DNA of 64,000 bases from Sorex araneus (lineage: Eukaryota; Chordata; Mammalia; Eulipotyphla; Soricidae): assembly GCF_027595985.1 (NCBI RefSeq), contig NC_073312.1, forward strand, positions 6,037,928 to 6,101,927. Reading direction: 5' to 3'. How positions within the stretch are numbered: position 1 is the first letter of the stretch; every line of letters starts with the position of its first letter. Position numbers and translations under genes: made by a program. Under the pieces are notes generated by a model. That model saw only the letters and a list, made by a program, of their open reading frames with translations, did no database searches and was not told the DNA's origin. Below, piece by piece: positions 11,369 through 56,317 of this stretch.

Positions 11369-11557
11369 GGGGCTGGAGAGACTAGACAGCGGACTGTGCT
11401 CTTGCTTGGCACGTGGCCAACCTGGGTTTGAACCCCCACCCCCACCTGGCACGTTACATAATCCCCCGAACCCTGCCAGGAGGCACAGAGCCAGGAATAC
11501 GGCATAGCTGGGTATGGCTCCAAAATTACCATCAAAATAACAAAACAAAACAAAAAA
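11369..11557 (+). mobile_element. SOR-type SINE, diverged
   Basis: Second of the run: 'gggggctggagagactagac', 'cacgtggccaacctgggttt', then an A-rich (AAAAC)n tail. Confidence 0.75.
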
Positions 11558-11559
11558 AG

Positions 11560-11740
11560 GGGCCAGAGAGATAGTGCAGTGGACGTGGCGCTTGTCTTGC
11601 ATGCAGCCAACCTGGGTTCAATTTCTGGGGCCCCGTATGGTCCCCCAAGCTCTGCCAGGAGGGACCCCTGAGCGCAAAGCCAGGAGTAAGCCCTGAGCAC
11701 AGCCACATGTGGCCCAGAAACAAAACCCAAAAAGGTGACC
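11560..11740 (+). mobile_element. SOR-type SINE
   Basis: Third of the run: 'ggggccagagagatagtgca', 'ccaacctgggttcaatttct', 'agccaggagtaagccctgag' and 'gtggcccagaaacaaaaccc'. Confidence 0.85.
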
Positions 11741-11741
11741 G

Positions 11742-11916
11742 GGAAAGGCCAGGGGTGTGGTTTAGCGGCAGAGAGCAGAGCGTTGCCTATGGAAGGTCCC
11801 GGGTCCGGTTACAGCCACGGCATTGGCCCCAACCCCACAGCCTCTGCTGGGTCTGAGCACTGAACCAGGAACACTGAAGCCTGGAGCACTTCTTGGGAGT
11901 CTCCCCCCAATCAATA
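11742..11916 (+). mobile_element. SOR-like SINE, old
   Basis: Fourth of the run, poorly preserved: 'ggtgtggtttagcggcagag', 'aggtcccgggtccggttaca' and 'ctgagcactgaaccaggaac'. Confidence 0.5.
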
Positions 11917-11945
11917 ATAAGGATGAGATTTTTTTTTTTTCACTT

Positions 11946-12375
11946 CACTACCTGTCCCTACGTGTACGCCATGGCTGAGCTATGATGGGGCCACCTTACC
12001 CAGAGTTCTCGTCGATTAACTTTCCTAGCCCCCTGTCTCGTTTGCCAAGGCATCAGAAATCAGATGGGCCGGTCATGTGATGCGATTCAGAGACGACCGC
12101 TGGACTAGAGCTGTTGCCGACTGGATTCCACGGGACGTCAGAAGACCTCGTGGCCGCTCTCCAACTAGATGGTCAGATTTCTTCGTCAAACCTCTGAGTG
12201 AACGATTTGAGGCTCTCCCTGTTCCTGGAGCGAGCAGGTATCATTGGGCTGCACTAGCTCGCGACAGGGACAAACGGAGATGTTATTGGCACCCGCTCGA
12301 GCAAATCAACGGGACTGCAAGTGATACAAGTGATACAAGCCCCCTGACGAAAACCATTTCAAAACAGGCTCACTG
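11946..12375 (+). mobile_element. RTE-like non-LTR retrotransposon fragment (end of ORF2)
   Basis: From about 12,030 the plus strand encodes the C-terminal tail of a retroelement polymerase ORF. It carries the signatures RWAGHVMRFRDDRW, DWIPRDVRRPRGRSPTRW and ARDRDK (residues after 'aag gca tca gaa'). This arrangement is typical of RTE-like and related endonuclease/reverse-transcriptase elements; the exact family is uncertain. The frame runs straight into the short repeats 'agtgatacaagtgatacaag'. RTE elements usually have a minimal 3' UTR ending in short tandem repeats, which fits. The polymerase domain itself is absent (5' truncation). A second, shorter copy lies at 32,674-32,790. Confidence 0.7.
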
Positions 12376-12419
12376 AAGGCGTGAGGCAGTAGAAAGAGAA
12401 ACTGAAAGTCAGATTAGGT

Positions 12420-12595
12420 CCCGGGCGGCTGGGCCAGAAAGAGACAGGGCCGGGGTGAAGCCGCTTGCCTTGCACACGGCCGGCCCCAGTTCCGCGGGTC
12501 CCTGGCACTGCCAGGAGGGGGCCCTGAGCCCAGAGCCGGGAGGACGCCCTGGGCACGGCTGGGTGTGGCCCCCCAGCCAGAACCACACTCCAAAT
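12420..12595 (+). mobile_element. SOR-type SINE, diverged
   Basis: Landmarks are 'gcttgccttgcacacggccg', 'gcactgccaggagggggccc', 'gagccgggaggacgccct' and 'ggctgggtgtggccccccag'. Confidence 0.7.
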
Positions 12596-12651
12596 GCTCC
12601 TGTGAGTGGTCACCAGTGCTCGAAGGGGGGCGGCCTTGCAGGCTGGCAGCC

Positions 12652-12763
12652 TGGGCCCTCTGGGAGGGGTGTCCCCTCTTGGGCTCTCTGGGAGGGGTGT
12701 CCCCTCTTGGGCTCTCTGGGAGGGGTGTCCCCTCTTGGGCCCTCTGGGAGGGGTGTCCCCTCT
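12652..12763. repeat. 28-bp minisatellite, four copies
   Basis: The unit containing 'ggaggggtgtcccctcttgg' repeats at 28-bp spacing (starts near 12662, 12690, 12718 and 12746) with almost no divergence. Confidence 0.9.
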
Positions 12764-13652
12764 GCGTCCGAGTGGGCTCCGGGCCTGCCTCAGGGCCGCC
12801 GCTCCGGCATCAGCCTCCTGTACAGTCAGGGGGGCCCATCCCCCCAGCTCAGCCTCAGCCCCCCGAGGCTTCCCCTTCATCCCCCTCAGTCCCGAGCGGC
12901 CGCTCTGTAGACTGAGGATAAAGACGGTCTTCAGGAGTCTCAGCAGACAAGCCCGGGTCTGTCCTCGAGTCAGTCCATGGTCTCGGCGTGCCGGGGGCTG
13001 CCGCGGTGCCCGGCGTCCACTGGCACAGGCCGGCACGCGCAGAAACCGCCTCGGCCTGAGCAGGTGGGGGCCGCCTGTGTTTTCCCGGTCACGCGTTTCC
13101 CCGTTGTGTTTTCGGGAAGCTCCATCAGGCCGCTCCACGTCCTGTCACCCCCAAGACCCACGTGGAATTTCTCAGGCTGGACCCGGGTGCAGAAGGGGCC
13201 TCGCTCCAGCAGGGGGACCCCCGGCCCCCCTCGCCGTCCTCCCACCGTGAAACCACACACCTGCACAACAGGACCCCAGAGGTCCCCTTCTGAGAAACGG
13301 GTTCAGAGGAACACGTGAGTGACGCTAAGTCCCTCCTGTGTCTGTCCCTGGGACAGGGAGCCCAGGAGGCCGCTGGGCGCGTGGAGTGGACGGGATAGCA
13401 GGAGGGAGAGGTGCAGAGACGCCAGCAGGATGGGGCCAAGGCGAGGGGCAAGGCAAGCCCCCCCAACCCCTCGGCTGTGCTCGGCCTCTCCGGGCCTCAG
13501 AGAAGAGAAAGCCACGGTGCGGCAGGAGAACTGTATCACCTCTTCCAGAACTTTCCGCTGACCCTGTCAGGTCGTTCCCACGCGAAGGTGCTTCACAGAC
13601 TCTCAGCAGCTTCCTGGGGTTCTCCAGCCCCAGCACTAGCGCAGGAGGAAGC

Positions 13653-13785
13653 AGGTTGGTTTGGTTTGGGGGCCACACCTGGCGGTGCTCAGGGCTTGCT
13701 CTAGTGGGGTGCCGGGGATTGAACCCGGGCCAGCGCGTGCAAGGCTACCGCCCTACCTGCTGCTCTACTTATCGCTCCGGCCCCA
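13653..13785 (-). mobile_element. SOR-type SINE, internally deleted
   Basis: 'ggtttgggggccacacctgg' is followed by a short body, 'gccggggattgaacccgggc' and 'ttatcgctccggcccc'. About 40 bp of the middle is missing. Confidence 0.8.
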
Positions 13786-14043
13786 GGAGGAAGGTGACAT
13801 GACAGAGGAGTGGCAGAGAGAGGCTGAGGGGGTTCAGCAAAGACCCTGCACAAATAAAACCCCGACGTACAGAAACACACGTGCAGAACCTGAAAACGAG
13901 GCGCTTTCCGTGGGGAGAGTCGATTCCGGGGCCCGGGACTGGGAGAAGGGCCAGAGTGAGCCCAGGGCCAGGCACGGCGTCCGGCAGCTGCTGCTCCTCA
14001 GGGTGGACAGTCTGAGCCCCCGGCGGGAAGGAAGACACCATGG

Positions 14044-14188
14044 GTCTTTTTTCTTCTGGCCACACCCGGTGGTGCTCAGGGAGCACTCCCGTTGTGCTTG
14101 GGAGACCACATATGGTGCCAGGGATCAAGCCCAGGTTGACTGTGTGCAAAGCCGGCACCTACTTGCCTCGGAGTCTCTCCTGGCCCGG
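14044..14188 (-). mobile_element. SOR-type SINE, diverged
   Basis: Landmarks are 'ttctggccacacccggtggt', 'ggtgccagggatcaagccca' and 'gagtctctcctggcccgg'. Confidence 0.7.
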
Positions 14189-15289
14189 CTAGGGGTCCCG
14201 GAGGCCTGGGAAGGCAGAGCCGGAGGCCCGGGTGTTTCTTGTAAACCTGCTTTCGAGTCATCCCCCTGGAGGGTCTTTCGAGTCATCCCCCAGCGGGGCT
14301 CGCTCTGCCTGGACTCTCGTGGGACCTGCCGAGCCCAGATGTTGTCAGCTCTGGAATCTAGGCGGGCGGTGTGGACAGAAGATGGCGTGGCCTGGCCGGT
14401 CGCACAGCCCGCAGACGCCACATGGGGCCCCTGTGCTCGGCTTCTCCGGGGGAGGAGGAAGGAAGGCGACTTTCTGCCGGCCAGTGGCAGCAAACGGCGC
14501 TGGTCACACCATGTCCCCCCTGCACTGGTTTCCAAGACGGCCTTGAGAAGCCAGGCTGACGAGGAGGCCCGGGGTGGGGGGAGGGGTCTCTCTGCAGCTC
14601 GGTGGCCCAGAGGAGGCGCTGAGACAGCCTTTCTCGGACCCAGACAGGGTGCTGGAGAAAACACGGGCCTCCCCCAAAGTCTGAATTTCAGGGATGCCGG
14701 GGGACCTGTTTGCGCTGAAGGTGCTGTGCATGGTTTGCCTGCCATGGAGTCCCCCTGGGTGCCCGACCCTTTGCCAGCTCTTCCCCGTGTCCTGTTTGGG
14801 GCAGAGTGGGGGTCCCAGTCATCCGGTGGCCACCTGACCAGGCCTCTCCCCGCAGGGACGGAGGGTGAGCAGCTGCCCCGGGGAAGTCGGCACTGACGGG
14901 GACCCGAGATGAGCCGCGGCCGGGCCGGGGGCTGGCTGAGTGCGCTGGGCTCGTGGCAGAGGCCCAGGGTCCGAGGGGAGCAGAGAGTGAATCCCGAACG
15001 TGGGTGCTCCCTGCCCTGCTCCCAAACCCTGAGACACCTGGGACCGTGACGTCCGGCCACTTGCCCGGCCACCTGCTGAGCTGGCTGTCCAGCAACCGCT
15101 TCAGGTGGCAGAGGAGGATGTCCCCGAGGGTCATGGTGAGTCGCCATGAGCAAACCAGGCGACCCCAGGCCAGGTGTGGTGACGTGTGTGTGTGGACACG
15201 GCGGGGAGGGCTGTGAACCAGGCCAGCGGGTGCTCCAGGGACCCCAGCCCCGTCTGTACGGCGATGTGTCAGCCGTGCGTGCAGGGGCT

Positions 15290-15580
15290 GGAGAGTCCCC
15301 GGGCGTGCCCAGGGCGTGGGCTATGGGGTGCCCGGGAGTCTCCGGGTGTATCCAGGGGTGGGCCGTGGGGTGCCCACTGCAGGCCTGGGAGTCTCCGGGT
15401 GTATCCAGGGGTGGACCGTGGGATGCCCGGTGCAGGCCCGAGAGCCCCTGGGCATGTCTGGGGAATGGACTCTGGGGTGCCCACTGCAGGGCAGCCACAG
15501 TGCCGTGGCCCCGTCGCTCCACCGAGTCCAGACAGGGGGGGAGAGCGGCCGTGGGGTGCCCACTGCGGGTCAGCCTGCCC
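15290..15580. repeat. Degenerate ~53-bp minisatellite
   Basis: 'gagtctccgggtgtatccag' occurs at about 15337 and 15390, and 'tggggtgcccactgc' recurs at about 15366, 15475 and 15552. About four to five diverged copies are present. Confidence 0.75.
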
Positions 15581-16489
15581 CGGGGCTCTCTGCCTTACTT
15601 CTGTTGGTGTTCCGGGGCCCACCGCGTGGGCTGGGCTGGGAGCTCAAGCCGCTGGCAAGGTCCAGAGGGCGGAGTTCCCCCAGGCCACCGGGCAGGGCGC
15701 CAGGCGAGGCGGGGGTCAGCCAGCCGTGCGGGGCCGTGCCAGGCGGTGTCCAGGGGAGGGCAGCCACGTGGTGCGGCCGGGAGACAGGGCCAGAGCGCCT
15801 CACCCATAGCGGGCGCCTCCGAGCCTCCCCCCTGCCCGGGCGCGTCCGGTGGCCCCGCGGGACTGGACGGCGGCACCCACGGCTTCCCCGCCTCCCGCCA
15901 GCCCCTGCAGGGACCCCGTGCTGGGGCCCACGGCTCCCGCCCCAGCCCCCGGCTCCGGCTCCCCGGGCCGGGCTGCAGCCCCTTCCTCGGGCAGGGACTC
16001 GAGTCCCTCTCCCGAGCCCGCTCGTGCCAGCTTCGGTGCGGGCCAGCCCGGTGTGGCCCCCAAAGCCGCCCGCGCACACTTGCCCTCTCGTGGGCCGGAG
16101 CCCGGGAGCTCCGGGGTCTGCAGCCCCGGCCCTCGGCCCCCGGCATCAGTGGCCTCTACCTGCCGGCCCCCCTGGACAGCCCCGGGCTCCCTGTCCCCCA
16201 GGACAGTTGCTCCCCCTCCCACAGCGTCCCTGTAAGAGACACGGGGGGGATGGGGGGGCTCTGGACACACCCAGCCGGGCTCCGGGGCAGCGGCAGTCGG
16301 GGGGAGGGGCGCTTTCTCTGTCTGCCTAAGGGGGGGGGGGTCGTCGATTCCAGGGCGGGGCTGCTGATTTGGCTTCTGCAGGGGGCTGCAGGCCCAAGCC
16401 AAGGGCGTCTGGGAGCATGTCCGTGCTCCGGGGGTCGGGCGCGAGACCCGCCCTGCCCCCCACCACCTGCATCTCTGGGGCTTCTCTGG

Positions 16490-16535
16490 GAAGCCCAGAG
16501 AGGCTGAGTGGTTTGGCGAAGGTCACACAGTCGGG
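16490..16535 (+). mobile_element. MIR SINE core fragment
   Basis: 'agaggctgagtggtttggcg' followed by 'aaggtcacacag' matches the conserved 'gaggttaagtgacttgcccaaggtcacacag' part of ancient mammalian MIR elements. Confidence 0.55.
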
Positions 16536-17380
16536 ACGTCTCAGGCCAGTCTACGGCGTGCGCAGGGGGCTTGTGCGGGGGAGGCGGGGGCAGAGGACGT
16601 GGCTCCTCCCTGGGGTCTTTCCCCTCCGGCCCTCCTGAGCACTCCCGAGTGAGCACTTCCTGCTGCTGGCCACGCCCAGGCCTGTTCTAGTCCACGGAGT
16701 GACCCGCATTCGGGGAGCACGAGCCACGAGGTCGAAGTGGGGTCAGCACCGTGGCTGGCCGGTCCCCGCCTCTCCCACGACAGGCCCGGCCTGCATGGAG
16801 GGTCTCTCCCAGCAGGGACCCTTGGCCTGGATCCCACAGGCAGGAAGCGGAGACTCAGGAGGGAGGGTCCAACAAACGGTGTATGTGGGGGGGGCGCCCA
16901 GTCACAACGGCCTGGAGCGCAGGGGTCCCCAGAGCTGGCCCTGCTCAGAGATGTCGCTGGGGTCCGGTGTACCCGGCCTTTGAGGGGCGGGTGGGAGGCG
17001 GACAAGCCCCCAAGCCTCCTGCTGCAGCCCCGCCCCGTCCCCGACCGCCAGCTTCCTGCTGGGGCTCAGGGGTCCTCCTGGGATTCGTTCCTCCCGAAGG
17101 GAATCCTGGGAGACCCCAGGCCCCATTATTCAGAGGGAAAGTGGGCGGGAAAGTTGCTTCTGGTGGCCCAGAAGCAGGAGGACCTGGGGGGTGGAACCCA
17201 GGGGCTACGGCCTTGATTAGAAATCCCACCCCCTCGGGAAGGGCCCGGCGGGCTCTCTGGGCAGGTAGGGCTGGAGAGCAGCCCCCGGCTCAGAGCACAC
17301 AGCGACACCCACTGACCAGACAGGATGCGTGACACGGGCAAACGGGACTTTGGACCATCTGTGTTCAATAAGCACATCTC

Positions 17381-17604
17381 GGGGGCTGGAGCCATAGCAC
17401 AGCAGGTAGGACGTTTGCCTTACATGCGGCTGACCCAGGTTCGAATCCCAGCATCCCATATGGTCCCCCGAGCACCGCCAGGGATAATTCCTGAGTGCAG
17501 AGCCAGGAGTGACCCCTGTGCATTGCGGGATGTGACCCAAAAAGCAAAAAGCAAAAAACAAACAAACAAAAAACAAAAACAAAAACAAAAACCCAAAACA
17601 ATCA
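17381..17604 (+). mobile_element. SOR-type SINE, full length with target-site duplication
   Basis: Complete copy from 'gggggctggagccatagcac' to 'gtgacccaaaaagcaaaaag' with an (AAAAAC)n tail. The direct repeat 'aataagcacatctc' flanks it exactly (17367-17380 and 17605-17618). Confidence 0.95.
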
Positions 17605-17699
17605 AATAAGCACATCTCAGCCCTCACATGTGCTTTTAAAAATAATTTGCTGGGGAGTAGTCAGGGAGAAAGCTCGGAGTGGTGGGCTCAGGCTGGTTT

Positions 17700-17873
17700 T
17701 GATTCTGTTTTGTTTTTTTTCTTTCTCTCTCTCTTTCTTTCTTTCTCTTTCTTTTTTCTTCCTTCCTTCCTTCCTTCCTTCCTTCTTTCCTTCCTTCCTT
17801 CCTTCCTTCCTTCCTTCCTTCCTTCCTTCCTTCCTTCCTTCCTTCCTTCCTTCCTTCCTTCCTTCCTTCCTTT
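17700..17873. repeat. (CCTT)n microsatellite grown from a SINE tail
   Basis: Pyrimidine tetranucleotide run ending exactly at the A-tail side of a minus-strand SOR element. Read on the minus strand it is (AAGG)n directly after the SINE 3' end. The Lys-Glu-Gly-Arg open frame is an artefact. Confidence 0.92.
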
Positions 17874-18036
17874 TCTTTTTGGGTCACACCTAGCCATGCA
17901 CAGGGGTTACTCCTGGCTCTGCACTCAGGAATTACCCCTGGCGGTGCTCGGGGGACCATATGCAGTGCTGGGAATCGAACCCGAGTCGGCCGCGTGCAAG
18001 GCAAATGCTGTACCCACTGTACTATTACTCCAGCCC
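17874..18036 (-). mobile_element. SOR-type SINE
   Basis: Intact copy: 'tttttgggtcacacctagcc', 'gctgggaatcgaacccgagt' and 'actattactccagccc'. Confidence 0.93.
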
Positions 18037-18044
18037 TTCTGTTT

Positions 18045-18121
18045 TGGTTCGTAGGGGATCAAACCCAGGTCAGCCACATGCCAGGCAAGCGCCTACCCAC
18101 TGCCCTACCACTCTGGCTCCT
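18045..18121 (-). mobile_element. SOR-type SINE, head half only
   Basis: 'aggggatcaaacccaggtca' to 'ctaccactctggctcc'. The body and tail are missing. Confidence 0.7.
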
Positions 18122-18677
18122 GGAATTTGTTTCTATTAGTTGTAGAAAGCAGATGGGCCTGAATCCAACAGGTTCGTGTCTCGGTACCTGTGGCTGAGCT
18201 TGGCCCATACCACACTTAGTGGCTTACAATAATAAAGAACTTTTGCTTGTGATTCGGGGGCAGCTGGAGAAACCCCTGTGCAGTGACCGTCTCAGGGGTC
18301 TCTGAGGCTGCATTCCAGGGGAGCGTCCTGGGGGTCCACTCGCATTCCCAGCCTTCGCTGCTGCAGGCGACTGGGTTCTTTGGTTCTCTGGGAGGCCCCT
18401 GCGGCCCTCAGGGTCACCCCACAGGTCCGGGGGTCAGCGAGACCCCTGGTGATCTGGACTCCACATTTCTATCTGGCCAAGTGCAGCCCCGGGCCCACAT
18501 TCACGGGGGCTTTGCCGTGGAGCACAGGTGGGCTGGCGGCGCCCCCTCCCCTCTGCTCCCTGACCCACCCCGACTGCCGTCACGGTCAGCATCACCTGTG
18601 GGACACTGTTCCTCCAGAATGCTTCTAAGTGGAGTCAGAAAGACCTCTGGCCAGCCCCTTCCCCGGCCCTGATTATA

Positions 18678-18860
18678 GGACTGGGGGGATAGTTCAGTGG
18701 GGAGGGCGCTTGCCTTGCACACGGCTGACCTGGGCACCACCTCTGCTCCTCTGAGCCCACCAGGCGTGAGTCAGGGCCAGGCGTGAGTCTGGAGTGTGAC
18801 CCACTGGGTGTGACCCAAGCAAGCAAAAAAAAAAAAAAAAAAAAGAAAGAAAGAAACATG
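18678..18860 (+). mobile_element. SOR-type SINE, diverged
   Basis: 'ggactggggggatagttcag' and 'cttgccttgcacacggctga' are followed by 'gtgacccaagcaagc' and a long A tail ending in (GAAA)n. The middle is rearranged, with a repeated 'caggcgtgagtc'. Confidence 0.8.
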
Positions 18861-18894
18861 TGGTTCCAAGCATTAAGGACCTCCTACTTGTGAG

Positions 18895-19075
18895 GTCTCT
18901 CGTAACTCATATGTTAACTGACTTAATGGTCACCACAGGCCTCAGGGCCAGTTTCAGATAAGATCCAGAAGCAAGTTTGGTGACTTGCCTAAGGACACAC
19001 AGATGGTAAGGGGCAGAGTGAGAAGGTAAACTCGAACTCGGCCCGACTCCTGGCCCCGAGAGCGCTGCCTTGCGG
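18895..19075 (+). mobile_element. MIR SINE
   Basis: 'ttggtgacttgcctaaggac', 'acacagatggtaaggggcag', 'agtg...ctcgaactcgg' and 'gactcctg' follow the MIR consensus order over more than 100 bp. Confidence 0.75.
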
Positions 19076-19492
19076 GATGAAGCGTGGACCCTCTCTTGAC
19101 TGGAGGGGGCGGAGGGGGGGGGCGCTGGGGCCAGGGCTGGTGGGAGAAGCCCGGGGAGGGGGGGCACAGCAGGTGCTCCGGGGGCTAACCAGCATCTTGG
19201 CCGTCGCCCTGAGTTTTCAACTTGTGGCCAAGACGTTCTCATGTGTAAGATCAAATCCAGAACTTTCCATCCGGAGAGAGCGAGCCCTGGGTGCAGCCCG
19301 GGCGTGAGCCCAGAGGGCTTGTGCTGTGGGCGGTCAAGTGGTCAAGTGACCAGCGCCTCCTGCAGGACACGGGCAGCTCACGCCCAGCCACACTCCAAGG
19401 AGGGACGGGCTCTGGCTCCTGTTCGGGTGCAACTGCTGCCCCCTGGTGGGGAGAAGTGGACATGACGGGTGCCAGAAACCGTCTTCTTTCCT

Positions 19493-19711
<219 letters not shown>

Positions 19712-19904
19712 TTGCTTTTTGGGTCACACCTGGCGATGCTCAGGGGTTACTCCTGGCTTTGCACTCAGGAATCACTCACATCTGGCGATGCTCAGGAGTT
19801 ACTCCTGGCGGTGCTTGGGGGACCCTATGGGATGCCGGGGATCGAACCTGGGTCGGCCGTGTGCAAGGCAAACGCCCTCCCCGCTGTGCTATCGCTCCGG
19901 CCCC
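19712..19904 (-). mobile_element. SOR-type SINE with internal duplication
   Basis: Otherwise intact copy in which the '(t)ctggcgatgctcagg.gttactcctgg' segment occurs twice (from about 19730 and 19780), adding about 30 bp. Confidence 0.93.
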
Positions 19905-20427
19905 TCCCGTTCTGTCTCTTAAGGAAATTGGGTTTTGAAAGGAAACCCTCCCACAGCCGAGCAGCGTGCCCGTCTTCCTCGCGGTGCTGTGTCGGACTCT
20001 CGCTCCAGTCTGTGGTGTTTACACACTCCTGGCTGCGTGGAGGCGGGAAAGAAGACCGTCGGGGACTGCGCAGAGCTGTGCTCCCAGGGGGAGTGAGGCT
20101 CATGTGAGACCCCAGGATTTGAACTCCTGACCGTCGGCTTGCGAGGCAGATGTTCCAGCCCTGCGCTAGTCCTCAGGGCCCAGGTGTAACAGTTTGCACT
20201 CGTGGGAGCACTGTGGTGACGGCACCAGCAGGAAGGACATTCTCCCCCGGGGGAGTGTGCAGTGTTCGCCAGGATGCCCCTCTCTCTACCGCAGGGCCGG
20301 GTAATGGGGACGGTGAGAAGGCGGCGGCACGGTGCGGTGACTCTACCCTGCTAGGAGCTTGTGGCTGGGATCAGGCCTCTCCCTGCTGGGCGAGGCCGAG
20401 TCCCACAAACAACATGGATTCGAACTC

Positions 20428-20640
20428 GTGCGGAGGGTAAGACACTTGCCCTGCATATGGCTGACCTAGGCTTGACCACCGGTGCAGTCCTGCCCGGAGC
20501 CCCCAGGCATTGATGGGGCGACGTGGGGGACCCCAACCCCAACCCTGTGCTTCCCCCTGCACTGAGGTGCTGGTCTGGCTCACCCTGAACTGCCGGGGGG
20601 ACCCCTGGGTCTCCTGAGCACTGCTTGCCATTGGGGAGGG
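20428..20640 (+). mobile_element. SOR-like SINE remnant
   Basis: 'ttgccctgcatatggctgac' and 'ctaggcttgaccaccgg' match the head, and '...ctcctgagcactgcttgcc' lies further on. Poorly preserved. Confidence 0.4.
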
Positions 20641-20881
20641 GCGCCCCGCACTGGAAAATAAAGACAGGCCCTTGGGAGGTGACTGTCTCCGAAGGCCGTG
20701 GGGGCCACGGAAGAGGCGGGTGGGCTCGCCCCTGCCCCTGTGGGCTCCGGGAGAAGCTGGGGAGCAGCTGCCTGGGGCCACACTCTGGGCCCCCGGGCCC
20801 CCAAGATGGCGTCGGGGCAGCTGCCGCCGCGAGACCCCGAAACAGTGGCTGAAATTTTCCTGGTGACGCATGTGATGGCAT

Positions 20882-20887
20882 TTTATT
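20882..20887 (-). terminator. BTBD16: BTBD16 polyadenylation signal
   Basis: AATAAA on the minus strand (context 'gagacaataaaatgcc'), 63 nt past the BTBD16 stop codon. Cleavage would be expected near 20,860-20,870, giving a 3' UTR of only about 80-90 nt. The signal is seen; the cleavage position is inferred. Confidence 0.75.
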
Positions 20888-20949
20888 GTCTCTTATGCAG
20901 GCTGGTGTCGGGGGCGGGGCACCGACACCCCATAGAATCTTCTGGAAAC

Positions 20950-54919
<33,970 letters not shown>

Positions 54920-55089
54920 GGACGCCGTGCAGGGGGTGAAGCAGCACCTGGAAGACAGGCCGAGAGGCTGAGGTGCCTGAGACCCCCCCCCCCGCCCCGG
55001 CCCCGGGACTGGGGGCCACACTGGCTGGCACCGCGCATGTGGGCGGGCGGGGTCTCACCACATTGCTGCGAGATCTGTTCCAGGAGCCG

Positions 55090-55360
55090 GGGGCTCGGGG
55101 CGCCCGCCTTGCACGTGGCCAAGCCTGACTCACACCCCCTGCCCAGGGCAGCCCCCCGAGACCCACCCGGGGTGGCCCCTGAGTGCAGAGCCAGGAGAAA
55201 GCCCCACGCCTGCCGGCTGTGGCCCCGGGCAGGGCTGCAGGGACGGGACAGCGGGGACGGGACTCACCTTGCACATAACAGGCCCAGATTCGACTCCTGG
55301 AACCCCACGTGACCCCTGAGCACAGAACCGGGAGTAAGCTCTGAGCACGGCTGGGGCGGC
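55090..55360 (+). mobile_element. Two diverged SOR-type SINEs in tandem
   Basis: First (about 55090-55235): 'cgcccgccttgcacgtggcc', 'gcccctgagtgcagagccag' and 'gccggctgtggccccgggca'. Second (about 55240-55360): 'gcagggacgggacagcgggg', 'caggcccagattcgactcct' and 'gagcacagaaccgggagtaa'. Confidence 0.7.
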
Positions 55361-56317
55361 CGGCCCACACAGGTCGCTCGTCTCAAAATAAATTTCTTTA
55401 TGAACAATGTTTGCTTCGTAGGCCCATTTTATAGACCTGCCTGTGGGGCCCCACCCCACCCCTTACAGCCCCCCCAGGTCTCTCGGGCCCCGCCCCGAGC
55501 AGGGCTGAGGGACCCACCGCTGAGCCCCAACCCTGTGCGCGCCCCGCAGGTGTCCTCGGAGCTCGGCCCGGGTGGTCAGCGGCGGGAGCAGAGGCTGGCG
55601 CGTGCGGCTGGCATGGGGCCCGGCTCTCCTGCCCGGCCGAGGGGAGTTGGCGCGGAAGTGTTGGCATGGCGACCTGGGAAGGTTCCGGGCACTTCCTGTC
55701 CCGGGGTGACAGCTGGGGGGGGCAGGGCGCGGGAGGGGGGCAGCTCCCAGGGCGGGTGGGTGCCGACCCTGCCTCCCGGCCGCCCTCACGGGGACCCTGT
55801 CCCACAGTGCCGCCCCCTGGTGGCCCCAGGAGAGCCTCTCAGAGGTCGCATCCCCAATCTCGGCCTGAGCCCACGAGCACTGGGGGGTCCGTGGCCTGAC
55901 GCCGGCCCCGCCAGCGGGGGAGGGAGGCTGGTCAGCGTCCGGCTGGGCCCAGGGGCCTGCTGACTGGGGAGGGGGCGTTTCAGACGCTGCTGAGACTCAG
56001 GAGTCAGTCCCAGCGGGGCTCGGGGAGCCAGAAGGCGTGTCGGGGACGGAGGCCGTCAGCTGCGCCAGGGCCAGCACCCGCCCCGCCTACGCTCTCGGCC
56101 CGCCGTGGGGCTAATCTCAGAACCAGGACCCGAGGGCTGGCCAGAGCCTTCTCGTGGGGGCCGGGAGGGTGGGGTCCCCGCCCTGGGGCTATAAGGGGGC
56201 CCCAGAGCAATCAGGATGTGGGTCCCAGAGTCACCCCCAAGCCCAGGTGCACCCGCAGGAGAGGCACCTCTGAGACGCCAGCCAGAAGGTGGGGCTCAGC
56301 CTTCTTGCAGGAGTTAG

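Noticed and set aside
15125-16507. Frames of 450-465 codons on both strands in GC-rich sequence, and similar ones at 13,661-14,896, 50,853-52,142 and 53,503-54,804
   Set aside because: High GC makes stop codons rare. Compositions are Pro/Gly/Ala/Arg-rich without domains, and they overlap SINEs, minisatellites or proven BTBD16 exons in another frame.
17636-18004. Lys-Glu-Gly-Arg repeat protein
   Set aside because: Translation of the (AAGG)n microsatellite attached to a SINE tail.
18180-18330. Possible old LTR or DNA-transposon relic ('cacttagtggcttacaataa')
   Set aside because: The phrase recalls several mammalian repeat families, but too little is preserved to assign one.
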